Assembly (NCBI GenBank): GCA_963794995.1
Contig: CAWCFV010000002.1
Location: 992,001 to 1,056,000, forward strand
Reading direction: 5' to 3'
DNA length: 64,000 bases
From: CAWCFV01 sp963794995
Lineage (GTDB): Bacteria; Actinomycetota; Actinomycetes; JACCUZ01
The notes under the pieces are model-generated. The model was not told where the DNA came from. It ran no database searches and saw only the letters and a program-made list of their open reading frames with translations. The position numbers and the translations under genes were made by a program. Every line of letters starts with the position of its first letter. Position 1 is the first letter of the stretch. This document shows, piece after piece, positions 1-9,701 of the stretch.

Positions 1-2545
<2,545 letters not shown>

Positions 2546-2591
2546 CTCGTCGCGCCTCTTCGGGTCGGCCGTCGGGTCCGGACATGACAAA

Positions 2592-2682
2592 GCCCCTCGA
2601 CAGGGAGGGGCCGCCGCGCTGACGTGGTGCTGGTCAGCGCGGCCCGGTAAGGAGCAGTACGTGCCTCACCCGGGCGACTGTA
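2592..2682 (-). promoter_or_regulatory. leuS leader: promoter, hairpin and terminator (attenuator)
   Basis: Read on the minus strand: a -10-like TACAGT (2682-2677) is followed after 7 nt by the GTG of a Leu-rich leader peptide (2669). Next comes a perfect 11-bp hairpin (arms 2633-2643 and 2613-2623, 9-nt loop), then a GC-rich terminator-like hairpin (arms 2605-2611 and 2592-2598) followed by UUUGUC, 47 nt before leuS. A leader peptide, a first stem and a terminator in that order are the layout of ribosome-mediated amino-acid attenuators. I could not identify the antiterminator pairing with confidence. The terminator could alternatively serve only the upstream GGDEF gene. Confidence 0.65.
2634..2669 (-). 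CDS. leucine-rich leader peptide of leuS (11 aa)
   Basis: Eleven-codon reading frame, GTG start, product MRHVLLLTGPR. It has three consecutive leucine codons, each different (CTG, CTC, CTT), and its TGA stop lies inside the 5' arm of the first leader hairpin. TACAGT lies 7 nt upstream of the GTG, so the transcript probably begins at this start codon (leaderless). The Leu run just before the hairpin, directly upstream of leuS, suggests that a ribosome stalled for lack of charged tRNA-Leu controls leuS transcription. It is too short for ordinary gene finding; the call rests on layout. Confidence 0.6.
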   Translation of the reverse strand: MRHVLLLTGPR

Positions 2683-2709
2683 CCGGACCCGCGGGCCGGG
2701 CCGGGCGCG

Positions 2710-3840
2710 CTACTCGGCGGCAGCGGGCGGCTGTCCGGCCGCCGGCGGGGTGTCGGCCACCGGGCGGCGGTGCGGCAGTCCTCCCGCCTCCTTGCGCAGC
2801 GACCGGCGCAGGTAGATCTCCTGGTCGGCCTTGCCGAGCAGCGTCTCGAGCGTGCCCGAGTCCCACGGCGCGAGCATCGCCCCGCCGGCGCTCACGCGCA
2901 CCGGCCACACCTCGGCCGGCACGTCGTCGGTGAGCACGACGCCGTCGCGCACCCGGCGCTCCAGCTCGAGCGGGGCCATCCCCGGTCCGGGGCCGACCAC
3001 GCAGAACTCGTCGCCGCCCCACCGGGCCACGACGTCGGTGCCGCGGGTGGCCGCACGCAGCGCCTCGGCCACCGCGACGATCACCTCGTCCCCGATGGCG
3101 TGGCCCAGGGCGTCGTTGACGCGCTTGAGCCCGTCGATGTCGATGAAGATGCAGTGCACCGCATCGCCCTGCCGGCGGGCCTGCTCGACCATCTGGCCAC
3201 CGACCATCGCCAGGCCGCGGCGGTTGGCCAGCCCGGTGAGGTGGTCGCGGACCGCGGCGGCGTCGGCCGCGGAGCGGGCGGTGGCCAGCTCGCGGACGTT
3301 CGCGCGGCGCAGGTGGTTGACCCCGAACGAGAGCAGCGTGGCGACGCCCATGCCGACCGCGAAGTGCGGCCACTGCGGCGAGGCGCCGACGAGGAAGGCG
3401 CCGACGCCCCAGGCGCCCCAGGTGAGGTAGAGGACCGCAGCCAGCCAGCGCAGGGACAGCAGGACCGCACCGGCCCCGACCAGGACGAGCATCACCGTGG
3501 TGGTCTGGCGGGGCTGGCCGAGCAACGCCAGCTGTGCGACGGCGGCGCTGACCGGGAGGAGCACCAGCACCGCGGAGACCGGGTGCCCCAGCTGCGGCGG
3601 GACCGCGTGCCGGTGGGTGACGAACGCCAGCACGCCGAGCAGGACCGCAGCGCCCGCGGCACTGCCCGCCAGGGTCACGCGGGAGCCGCCGTCGGGCGCC
3701 AGGGCGTGCAGCCCGGCGTAGGCGGCGAAGAGCACCGCGAGGCCGGCCGCGAGGCCCGGGACCGCAGCCGTCACCGCCGCGTCGTACGTCTCTTCCGGCG
3801 TCGGCGACACCCCGCTGTTCTCGACAGGACCCGGCGCCAC
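2710..3840 (-). CDS. membrane-bound diguanylate cyclase (GGDEF)
   Basis: Protein of 376 residues predicted to make cyclic di-GMP from two GTP. The N-terminal half (about 25-175) is hydrophobic, with some five or six membrane segments; a GGDEF domain fills about 190-350. Visible motifs are DHLTGLANR (about 199-207), the substrate region FIDIDGLKRVND (232-243), the catalytic GGDEF at 275-279, and an inhibitory I-site RGTD at 266-269 five residues before it, so product inhibition is expected. No EAL domain is present. The GTG at 3840 is preceded by TACGGT ending 6 nt upstream, suggesting a leaderless start. The sensing input of the membrane part is unknown. Confidence 0.9.
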   Translation of the reverse strand: MAPGPVENSGVSPTPEETYDAAVTAAVPGLAAGLAVLFAAYAGLHALAPDGGSRVTLAGSAAGAAVLLGVLAFVTHRHAVPPQLGHPVSAVLVLLPVSAAVAQLALLGQPRQTTTVMLVLVGAGAVLLSLRWLAAVLYLTWGAWGVGAFLVGASPQWPHFAVGMGVATLLSFGVNHLRRANVRELATARSAADAAAVRDHLTGLANRRGLAMVGGQMVEQARRQGDAVHCIFIDIDGLKRVNDALGHAIGDEVIVAVAEALRAATRGTDVVARWGGDEFCVVGPGPGMAPLELERRVRDGVVLTDDVPAEVWPVRVSAGGAMLAPWDSGTLETLLGKADQEIYLRRSLRKEAGGLPHRRPVADTPPAAGQPPAAAE

Positions 3841-3852
3841 CTTGACACCGTA
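3841..3852 (-). promoter_or_regulatory. -10 box of the GGDEF gene, leaderless start
   Basis: TACGGT at 3852-3847, then 6 nt, then the GTG start at 3840. No Shine-Dalgarno is present, which fits a leaderless transcript. Confidence 0.5.
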
Positions 3853-3906
3853 GGGGTGCGCACGGGTCGACGGCAGCGCCTTGCCCGGATGGAGCAGCCC
3901 GGGAGG

Positions 3907-4164
3907 TCACCTGGCCAGCCGCAGCACCGGCCGGTCGTCGGCGACCATCCGCAGCAGCGACCGGTAGGTCTCGACCACCTCGCCGGGCGGGCGGCCCAGC
4001 CGGTCGCCCGCCACCTCGGCCAGCGCGGCGCACAGCTCGGCGAGCTGGAGGACGCTGTCGAGCAGGACCGCGGGGTGTCGCTGGATCTCGGCCAGGACGG
4101 AGGTGCGGTCGCCGTCGGGACCGAGGTGGCTGCGGACGAGGGCGAGGACGGGGTCGCTGGTCAT
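3907..4164 (-). CDS. small hypothetical protein (85 aa)
   Basis: I do not recognise this family. The product (MTSDPVLALVRSHLGPDG...) looks soluble and helical, has no cysteines after the chosen start and no membrane segment. It could be a short regulatory or ANTAR/PAS-associated fragment, but no motif proves this. I prefer the ATG at 4164; a GTG at 4194 in frame would add ten residues, and a GGGAG sits almost against the ATG, closer than usual. It lies between the GGDEF gene and a broken DUF389 fragment, all on the minus strand. Codon use is typical of the region. Confidence 0.5.
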   Translation of the reverse strand: MTSDPVLALVRSHLGPDGDRTSVLAEIQRHPAVLLDSVLQLAELCAALAEVAGDRLGRPPGEVVETYRSLLRMVADDRPVLRLAR

Positions 4165-4206
4165 GCTCCCGAGCGTGCAGGCGACCCGGGACACAACCCG
4201 TGCGGG

Positions 4207-4622
4207 TCAGGGCGTCCGAGGGGCCCGTCGGGACACGAAACGAGCCCGGCGGGCCGAGGCCCGGGCCCGCACCGACTGCTGGAACGCCAGCGTCGCCCAC
4301 CCCGCCAGGGCCGTCCCGGACAGGTTGAGCAGCAGCCGCAGCCCGCTCCCCCGCACCTCGTGCCAGGCGCCGAGGGCCAGCCCGAGGGCCACGTTGCCCG
4401 ACGCCGGCACCGTCGCGACGGGATGACCACCACGGAGAGTCACCCGACCTCCGACGAGGTCAGCGGCAGGACACCGGCAGCGGCCGCCACGAGTGCGACG
4501 AGGAAGGACCACGTGTCGGGGGTGTCGATGAAGTCCGTCTGCGGACGCCGGCCCACGACGTCGGCGAGCTCCACCCAGCCGGCCCCCCGGCCCACCAGCG
4601 CACCGAGGCGCCGGTAACGACG
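4207..4622 (-). pseudogene. DUF389 membrane protein remnant (C-terminal part only)
   Basis: Two out-of-frame pieces match the C-terminal third of DUF389 (TIGR00341-like) membrane proteins. The first piece (about 4622-4440) reads ...DFIDTPDTWSFLVALVAAAAGVLPLTSSEVG and then meets TGA at 4442-4440. The same frame continues past the stop as LSVVVIPS. The alignment then needs a frame change at about 4412-4420 to resume as VATVPASGNVALGLALG and LLLNLSGTALAGWATL. Roughly the first two thirds of the family are absent: the similarity stops at the hairpin next to tRNA-Ala. It is therefore 5'-truncated, has an internal stop and a frameshift, and is very unlikely to make a transporter. Conserved residues that survive show decay is recent. 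Confidence 0.75.
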
Positions 4623-4624
4623 CC

Positions 4625-4652
4625 GGCCGTCCTCCCCGGAGGGAGGACGGCC
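4625..4652. terminator. GC-rich hairpin after tRNA-Ala
   Basis: Perfect 12-bp stem (arms 4625-4636 and 4641-4652) with a 4-nt loop, 14 bases downstream of the 3' end of the minus-strand tRNA-Ala. There is no U-tract, as is common for actinobacterial terminators. Confidence 0.6.
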
Positions 4653-4666
4653 GGATCACGTCGGGG

Positions 4667-4739
4667 TGGAGCTGAGGGGACTCGAACCCCTGACCCCCAC
4701 ACTGCCAGTGTGGTGCGCTACCAGCTGCGCCACAGCCCC
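4667..4739 (-). tRNA. tRNA-Ala (GGC)
   Basis: A 73-nt cloverleaf on the minus strand. The acceptor GGGGCTG (4739-4733) pairs with CAGCTCC, allowing one G-U. The anticodon loop CTGGCAG gives anticodon GGC, decoding GCC, the preferred alanine codon in this GC-rich genome. The T-loop is GGTTCGAGTCC-like. CCA is not fully encoded after discriminator A (4667). A terminator-like hairpin follows at 4625-4652, then a truncated DUF389 gene, so this tRNA 3' end may mark an old recombination point. Confidence 0.96.
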
Positions 4740-4834
4740 TTGCCACGTCGTGCCGTGCTGCCGCTCGCGCGGCCGAGCCAGTCTAACGGGTCGGCTGTCG
4801 CGGCACGAATCGCCCCGGCACCCCGGCCGGTGCG

Positions 4835-5473
4835 CTACTCGTCGTCGCCCATGACGGGCTCGGGCAGGCTGCCGGCGTTGTGCTCGACCAGCCGCCAGCC
4901 CGGCGCCGGCGCCTCCTCCAGCACCGACCACGAGCAGTTGGCCAGGCCCCCGACCACCGCCCAGCGGTCCATCGGCAGGTCCAGCATCGTGCCGATCGCG
5001 GCCCGCGCGGAGCCGCCGTGGGTCACGACGACGAGGGTGCCGGTGGGCGGCACGTCGGCGACCGCCTCCTGGATCGCGGGGACGACGCGGGCGGCGACCT
5101 CGGTGCGCCGTTCGGCGCCGCCGGCCGGGACGTCCGCTCCGGCCCGCCACTCGGCGAGCTGGGCCAGGTCCTCGGGACCGAGCTCCTCGACCGTCCGGCC
5201 CGACCAGCGCCCCACGTCGGTCTCGCGCAGGCGGGCGTCCAGGCGGGGCTGCCGGCCGCACAGGTCGGCGAGCGCCTGCGCCGTCGCGCTCGCGCGCACC
5301 AGGTCGGAGGAGACGATCGCCTCGGGCGCCAGGGTGGCGAGCAGGCGGGCGGCCCGGGCCGCCTGGGCGACGCCGACCTCGTCGAGCTCGACGTCCGTGC
5401 GGCCCTGGAAGCGGTCCGCGAGGTTCCACGCGGTCTGGCCGTGCCGCCAGAGGACGACCCGGCGCCCCGCCAC
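4835..5473 (-). CDS. gpgP: histidine phosphatase, GpgP-like
   Basis: 212-residue member of the histidine phosphatase (phosphoglycerate mutase) superfamily. The catalytic RHGQT motif is at about residues 10-14 (VVLWRHGQTAWN), a second arginine region reads SSDLVRASATAQAL, and the second histidine is in VVTHGGSARAAI. It lies directly downstream of rsfS and nadD, the order of Rv2421c-Rv2420c-Rv2419c in M. tuberculosis, where the last gene is glucosyl-3-phosphoglycerate phosphatase of methylglucose lipopolysaccharide synthesis. By position GpgP is the best guess; the sequence alone shows only a phosphatase of this superfamily. GTG start, 8 nt after the rsfS stop, so likely cotranscribed. Confidence 0.85.
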   Translation of the reverse strand: MAGRRVVLWRHGQTAWNLADRFQGRTDVELDEVGVAQAARAARLLATLAPEAIVSSDLVRASATAQALADLCGRQPRLDARLRETDVGRWSGRTVEELGPEDLAQLAEWRAGADVPAGGAERRTEVAARVVPAIQEAVADVPPTGTLVVVTHGGSARAAIGTMLDLPMDRWAVVGGLANCSWSVLEEAPAPGWRLVEHNAGSLPEPVMGDDE

Positions 5474-5481
5474 CTGCCGGC

Positions 5482-5913
5482 TCAGGAGGCGGCTCCCGCC
5501 GCCCGCCGGCCGTCCCCGTCGTCGCGGTGGGTGTGCCGGCCCTGGGCCCGACGCACCTCCTCGGGCAGCTCGACGACCGGGCAGTCCTTCCAGATCCGCT
5601 CGAGGGAGTAGTAGACCCGCTCCTCGGCGTGCTGGACGTGCACGATGATCTCGACGTAGTCGAGCAGGATCCAGCGGCCCTCGCGCTCACCCTCGCGGCG
5701 CACCGGCTTCGCACCCAGCCCGCGCAGCCGCTCCTCGATGCCGTCGACCACCGCACGCACCTGGCGGTCGTTGGCCGCCGAGCACAGGACGAAGACGTCG
5801 GTGAGGACGAGGGTCTCGCTGACGTCGAAGGCGAGGATGTCGTCGGCGAGCTTGTCAGCGGCCGCCTCGGCGGCGGCCACCGCCAGCTCCTGGGCGCGGG
5901 TCGAGACGGTCAC
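5482..5913 (-). CDS. rsfS: ribosome silencing factor RsfS
   Basis: 143 residues, RsfS/Iojap family. Binds ribosomal protein L14 on the 50S subunit and blocks subunit joining under nutrient stress. Typical sequence includes AADKLADDILAFDVSE, the LTDVFVLCSAANDRQVRAVVDGIEE core and the EGRWILLDYVEIIVHVQ block, with the family C-terminal YYSLERIWKD. The last 30 residues are a charged low-complexity tail. GTG start; it sits 13 nt after the LytR_C-like gene and 8 nt before gpgP in a nadD operon. Full length for the family. Confidence 0.96.
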   Translation of the reverse strand: MTVSTRAQELAVAAAEAAADKLADDILAFDVSETLVLTDVFVLCSAANDRQVRAVVDGIEERLRGLGAKPVRREGEREGRWILLDYVEIIVHVQHAEERVYYSLERIWKDCPVVELPEEVRRAQGRHTHRDDGDGRRAAGAAS

Positions 5914-5926
5914 GGGCCCCAGTTTC

Positions 5927-7309
5927 TCACGAGGTGGGGCCGGACCCGGCCGGCACGAAGTCCGAGCCCAGGATGACGATCACGTCCGCGACGTTCTGGC
6001 CGCGGTCGGTGGGGGTCACCGCGTCCGCGGGCAGCCCGAGGGCGGCGGCCACCCGCTCGCCCCGCTCGATGGCTGCGGAGGTGCCGTCGGGGACCTGGAT
6101 GCTGCTGAGGCTGTCGTCGAAGCTCGAGGCGTTGCCGCCGTTCTTGAACCGGAACCCGGCCTCCACCAGCGCGTCGCGCGCCAGCTCGACCAGGCCCGGG
6201 GTGCCGACGCCGTTCTCGACGAGGACCCGCACCACGCCACCCGCCGGCCCCTCCTGCAGGGCACCCGGGAACTTCGCCTTCAGCGCCGCCGCGGCGTCCC
6301 CGGAGTTGAGCCCGTACGACGGGAGCGTGCCGCCGGTGTCGATCTCGTTCACCGGCAGCACGTCGGACACCAGGTCGCCGCCCGCGGCGGCCGTGCGCAG
6401 GACCGCGAGCCGCTGCGCGAGGGCACCGTCGTCGAGGTTGGACGACGCGCCGTCGCCGGCGCTCGCCACGAAGGCACCGATGCCGGTGGCGTCGTCCGGC
6501 AGCTCGGCGGCCAGCGCACTGAGGACGTCGTCGAAGCGGGCCAGCCGCGCCTGCTCGGGCTCGGCCTCGGCGAGATAGGTCGCGTAGTCGGCCGCGGACG
6601 GGCCGTCGAGCACCTGGCTGCCGGCCCGCACGACCACGGTCTGGTCACCGTCGGGGGCGGTGTCGAGGACATCGACGTCGACGGCCGCCTGGACGCCGCC
6701 CACCGCGTCGACCAGGGCGGCCAGGGCGGGCTTGGTCAGCGTCCAGTGGTCCTCGATCCGCACGCCGAGCAGGTCGGTCAGCGCGGCCGCCGGTGCGTCG
6801 TCGTCACCCAGGGTCGTCGTCTCCCCGAACGGCAGGTCCCCCGAGCCGGCGACGTCGACCTGCAGCCGCGACGGCACCAGCACCGCCACCGCCGAGTCCT
6901 CGGCCGCGGTGGTGCCCACGATCGCCGAGGCGGCCGCGGTGCCGTCGGTGCCGATCAGCTGGACGAGCGTGACGAGCTGCTCGGCCCTCGGGGCCGCGGT
7001 CGGACCCGGCTCTGCGGCGTCCGGACCGGCCAGCAGCAGCCACCCGGTCACGGCCACGAGGCCGACCCCCACGAGCGCGCCGGCGCCGAGGATCACCCGT
7101 CGCTGCTGCCGCCGGCGCCGGGCGGCCCGCTCCGCGGCACGGCTGCGCCGGGCCACGACGGTGGGTCCGGGGGCGGCCGGCGCGGCACCGACCGGGGCCG
7201 ACGCGACGTCGTGGACCACCGGTCCCGCGGGGCCCGTCTTGAGCCGCTCGGCGAGGTCCACCTCGGGGAGCGGGTCCGCCTCGGGGCGCCGGTGCCGGCC
7301 GCCGTTCAC
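5927..7309 (-). CDS. LCP-like protein with LytR_C domain
   Basis: 460 residues: an Arg-rich cytoplasmic N-terminus (about 1-70), one transmembrane segment (about 72-93, ILGAGALVGVGLVAVTGWLL), a long extracytoplasmic part and a C-terminal LytR_C domain (about 345-445, VRVLVENGVGTPGLVELARDALVEAGF). The middle (about 100-320) resembles a degenerate LytR-CpsA-Psr domain: AAALTDLLGVRIEDHW, ALVDAVGGV and LDGPSAADYATYL are at the expected places, but I do not see the arginine-rich active-site set of true LCP ligases. The role is probably envelope-related, perhaps accessory to LCP transferases. The GTG start (7309) overlaps the nadD stop by four bases (GTGA), so translation is coupled. Confidence 0.75.
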   Translation of the reverse strand: MNGGRHRRPEADPLPEVDLAERLKTGPAGPVVHDVASAPVGAAPAAPGPTVVARRSRAAERAARRRRQQRRVILGAGALVGVGLVAVTGWLLLAGPDAAEPGPTAAPRAEQLVTLVQLIGTDGTAAASAIVGTTAAEDSAVAVLVPSRLQVDVAGSGDLPFGETTTLGDDDAPAAALTDLLGVRIEDHWTLTKPALAALVDAVGGVQAAVDVDVLDTAPDGDQTVVVRAGSQVLDGPSAADYATYLAEAEPEQARLARFDDVLSALAAELPDDATGIGAFVASAGDGASSNLDDGALAQRLAVLRTAAAGGDLVSDVLPVNEIDTGGTLPSYGLNSGDAAAALKAKFPGALQEGPAGGVVRVLVENGVGTPGLVELARDALVEAGFRFKNGGNASSFDDSLSSIQVPDGTSAAIERGERVAAALGLPADAVTPTDRGQNVADVIVILGSDFVPAGSGPTS

Positions 7310-7920
7310 GCGGTCACCGGGTAGAGACGGTGCTTCGCGACGTACTGCACGACCCCGTCCGGGACGAGGTACCAGACCGGCTCGCCGCGGCTGGCCCGGG
7401 TACGGACATCGGTCGAGGAGATCGCCATGGCGGGCACCTCGAGCAGGCTGACCCGGTCCGCCGGCAGGCCGTCGCCGGACAGCGTGTGCCCCGGCCGGGT
7501 CACCCCGATGAAGTGCGCCAGGGCGAACAACGCGTCGGCGTCCTTCCAGGTGAGGATCTGGGCGAGCGCGTCAGCACCGGTGATGAAGAACAGCTCGACG
7601 TCGGTGCCACGCTGCCCACGCAGGTCGGTGAGCGTGTCGACCGTGTAGGTCGGGCCGGGCCGGTCGATGTCCACGCGGCTCACCGTGAACCGGGGGTTCG
7701 ACGCGGTCGCGATGACCGCCATCAGGTAGCGGTGCTCGGCCGTGGTCACGGCGCGGTCGCCCTTCTGCCAGGGCTGCCCGGTGGGGACGAAGACGACCTC
7801 GTCGAGGGCGAACCGGGCGGCCACCTCGCTCGCCGCGACCAGGTGCCCGTGGTGGATCGGGTCGAACGTGCCGCCCATCACCCCGAGGCGGGCCGGCGGT
7901 ACGGCGGCGGCTGGTGTCAC
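7306..7920 (-). CDS. nadD: nicotinate-nucleotide adenylyltransferase
   Basis: 204 residues from the GTG at 7920. Catalyses nicotinate mononucleotide + ATP to deamido-NAD in NAD synthesis. The nucleotidyltransferase motif GGTFDPIHHGH lies at residues 15-25 and the second signature ISSTDVRTR near the C-terminus. TFVPTGQPWQK-like substrate residues are present (VFVPTGQPWQKG). The start is chosen because it places the motif at the usual distance; no clear Shine-Dalgarno is seen, and a 23-nt gap separates it from the upstream 48-aa gene. First large gene of the nadD, LytR_C, rsfS, gpgP operon. Confidence 0.95.
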   Translation of the reverse strand: MTPAAAVPPARLGVMGGTFDPIHHGHLVAASEVAARFALDEVVFVPTGQPWQKGDRAVTTAEHRYLMAVIATASNPRFTVSRVDIDRPGPTYTVDTLTDLRGQRGTDVELFFITGADALAQILTWKDADALFALAHFIGVTRPGHTLSGDGLPADRVSLLEVPAMAISSTDVRTRASRGEPVWYLVPDGVVQYVAKHRLYPVTA

Positions 7921-7943
7921 GGTCCGGGTCGGGGAAACGCTGC

Positions 7944-8090
7944 TCAGCGGTCCTTGCCGAAGGCCAGCGTGATCAGCAGCAGGGTGCCCAGCAGGGCGAA
8001 CGCGAGCACGCCCATCGCCCACGGCTCCAGCGGGAGGTCGCGTCCGGCGGACTCACCCTCGACGGCGAGTCGGACGACGGCTGCGGTCAT
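7944..8090 (-). CDS. small single-pass membrane protein (48 aa)
   Basis: A 48-residue frame starting ATG at 8090 with a strong GGAGGA 10-15 nt upstream. It has an N-terminal charged stretch (MTAAVVRLAVEGESAGRDL), then LEPW and one transmembrane helix (about 25-44, AMGVLAFALLGTLLLITLAF), ending GKDR. Similar short proteins with the LEPW and FGKDR pattern occur before nadD in other actinobacteria as far as I remember. Function unknown. The good ribosome site, membrane helix and position 23 nt before nadD support a real gene. Confidence 0.75.
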   Translation of the reverse strand: MTAAVVRLAVEGESAGRDLPLEPWAMGVLAFALLGTLLLITLAFGKDR

Positions 8091-8156
8091 GGTCACGTGC
8101 TCCTCCGGGGCGGGGTCAGGCCGAGCCGAAGTCTCGCACAGGGACGGTCCGCACGC

Positions 8157-8564
8157 TCAGAACGGGCGCACGCCACCTGCGGGCACCAGGGCCGGGGCCG
8201 GGGCGTCGGTGGCCCGCTTCTGGAAGGTGGCCCGGTCGACCACCTCGAGGCCGGCCACCCGCCACGGCGGCAGGTCGGCGGTGCGACGGTGCTCCCCCCA
8301 CAGCCGCAGCGCCAGCGCGGCGGCGTCCTCGAGGTCGCGCGCCTGCTCCCAGTAGCGCAGCTCGGCGCGGTCCTCGGCGTAGCGCGCGGAGAGCAGGAAG
8401 GGTCGCTCGTGCGCCAGCCGCTCGAGCGCGGAACGGACCTCGGCGACCGCGACCGGCCCGCCGACCACGGTCAGCGTGACGTGCCACATCGGCGGCGCCT
8501 CGGGGGACACGGCCGGGCGGGCGGTGCCCGTCTGCGGGATGTCCGGTCGAGCCACGTCGCTCAC
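8157..8564 (-). CDS. conserved hypothetical protein (135 aa)
   Basis: Soluble protein of 135 residues, no signal or membrane segment. After a Pro-rich N-terminus (about 1-25) it has WHVTLTVVGGPVAVAEVRSALERLAHERPFLLSARY, suggesting a small alpha/beta sandwich, and RYWEQARDLEDAAALALRLWGEHR. The family is conserved in actinobacteria next to proB/nadD as far as I can recall, but I cannot name a function. The GTG start at 8564 has GGAGGG about 8 nt upstream. It follows proB (stop at 8592) by 27 nt and is probably cotranscribed. Confidence 0.65.
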   Translation of the reverse strand: MSDVARPDIPQTGTARPAVSPEAPPMWHVTLTVVGGPVAVAEVRSALERLAHERPFLLSARYAEDRAELRYWEQARDLEDAAALALRLWGEHRRTADLPPWRVAGLEVVDRATFQKRATDAPAPALVPAGGVRPF

Positions 8565-8591
8565 CGTGCATCCCTCCGATCGCGCCGCCGC

Positions 8592-9697
8592 TCACCTGCC
8601 CAGCAGCACGATGCCGTCGCGGTGGACGACCTCGCGGCCGAAAGCCGGTCCGAGCTCCCGGGCCAGGTCCGGTGTCGACCGGCCCAGCAACCCGGGCAGC
8701 TCTGTCACGTCAAAGTTCACCAGCCCGCGCGCCACCGCGTGGCCGTTTTCGTCAAGGAGGTCCACCGGATCACCGGCGACGAACTCGCCGGTCACCGCCG
8801 TGATGCCGGCGGCCAGCAGCGACATCCGGCGCTCCACCACCGCCCGGACCGCTCCCGGCGTCCAGCTGGAGGCGTTCCCCGGGGCGTCGAGGCGTAGGCG
8901 AGCCAGAGCATCCTCGTGGGCAGCCGGACGGCGGCCGGGGTGAAGCTCGTCCCCACGTCGGCGCCCGCGAGCACGGCGCCGGCGTCACCGGCGGCGGCCA
9001 CGACCGCCCGGACACCGGCGGCCGCGGCGATCCGGGCGGCCTCGACCTTGGTGGCCATGCCGCCGGTGCCCACCCCGGAGCCCCCGCGGCCCAGCCGGAC
9101 GCCTGCGAGGTCGTCCGGGCCCCGCACCAGGGCGATCCGCCGGGCCGCCCCCGCCCGGGGGTCCCCGTCGTACAGGCCGTCGACGTCGGAGAGCAGGACC
9201 AGCGTCTCGGCCCGCACCAGGTGCGCGACCAGCGCGGCGAGGCGGTCGTTGTCGCCGAAGCGGATCTCGTCGGTCGCCACGGTGTCGTTCTCGTTGACGA
9301 CCGGCAGGACGCCCAGCTCCAGCAGGCGGTACAGGGTGCGCTGGGCGTTGCGGTAGTGGCCGCGACGCACCACGTCGTCGGTGGTGAGCAGGACCTGGCC
9401 GACCGTGATGCCGTGCCGGGCGAAGGCCTCGGTGTAGCGGTGCACCAGCAGGCCCTGCCCCACGCTGGCCGCCGCCTGCTGGGTCGCCAGGTCGCGCGGC
9501 CGCCGCGGCAGGGCCAGCGGTCCGAGGCCGGAGGCGATCGCCCCGGAGGAGACCAGCACCACCTCGCGGCCGGCTGCGTGCGCCGCGGCCAGGGCCTCGA
9601 CGAGCGCCTCGACCCGCGCCGGGTCGAGGTCGCCGCCCGGAGCGGTCAGCGACGACGAGCCGACCTTGACGACGACCCGGCCGCCGGCGCCCGCCAC
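8592..9697 (-). CDS. proB: glutamate 5-kinase, two apparent frameshifts
   Basis: First enzyme of proline synthesis: glutamate + ATP to glutamyl 5-phosphate. The kinase domain is intact (VVVKVGSSSLTAPGG, VLVSSGAIASGLGPL, NENDTVATDEIRFGDNDRLAALVA, GVGTGGMATKVEAARIAAAAG), followed by the C-terminal PUA domain (MSLLAAGITAVTGEF... to VLLGR). The reading frame breaks twice in the linker, at about 8873-8882 and 8853-8857. Removing one base at each restores ...STPRGRLQLDAGAVRAVVERR..., the family consensus, and a 367-residue protein. As drawn, the gene would lack PUA. The essentially perfect remainder points to sequencing error rather than decay. GTG start 4 nt after the obg stop. Confidence 0.85.
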
Positions 9698-9701
9698 GGC
9701 G

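Noticed and set aside
2592..2643. Treating the two hairpins before leuS only as a terminator for the GGDEF gene
   Set aside because: The second hairpin could serve that role, but the promoter box and the Leu-rich frame lie after the GGDEF stop and before the terminator, which fits an attenuator better. I keep the alternative open in the feature note.
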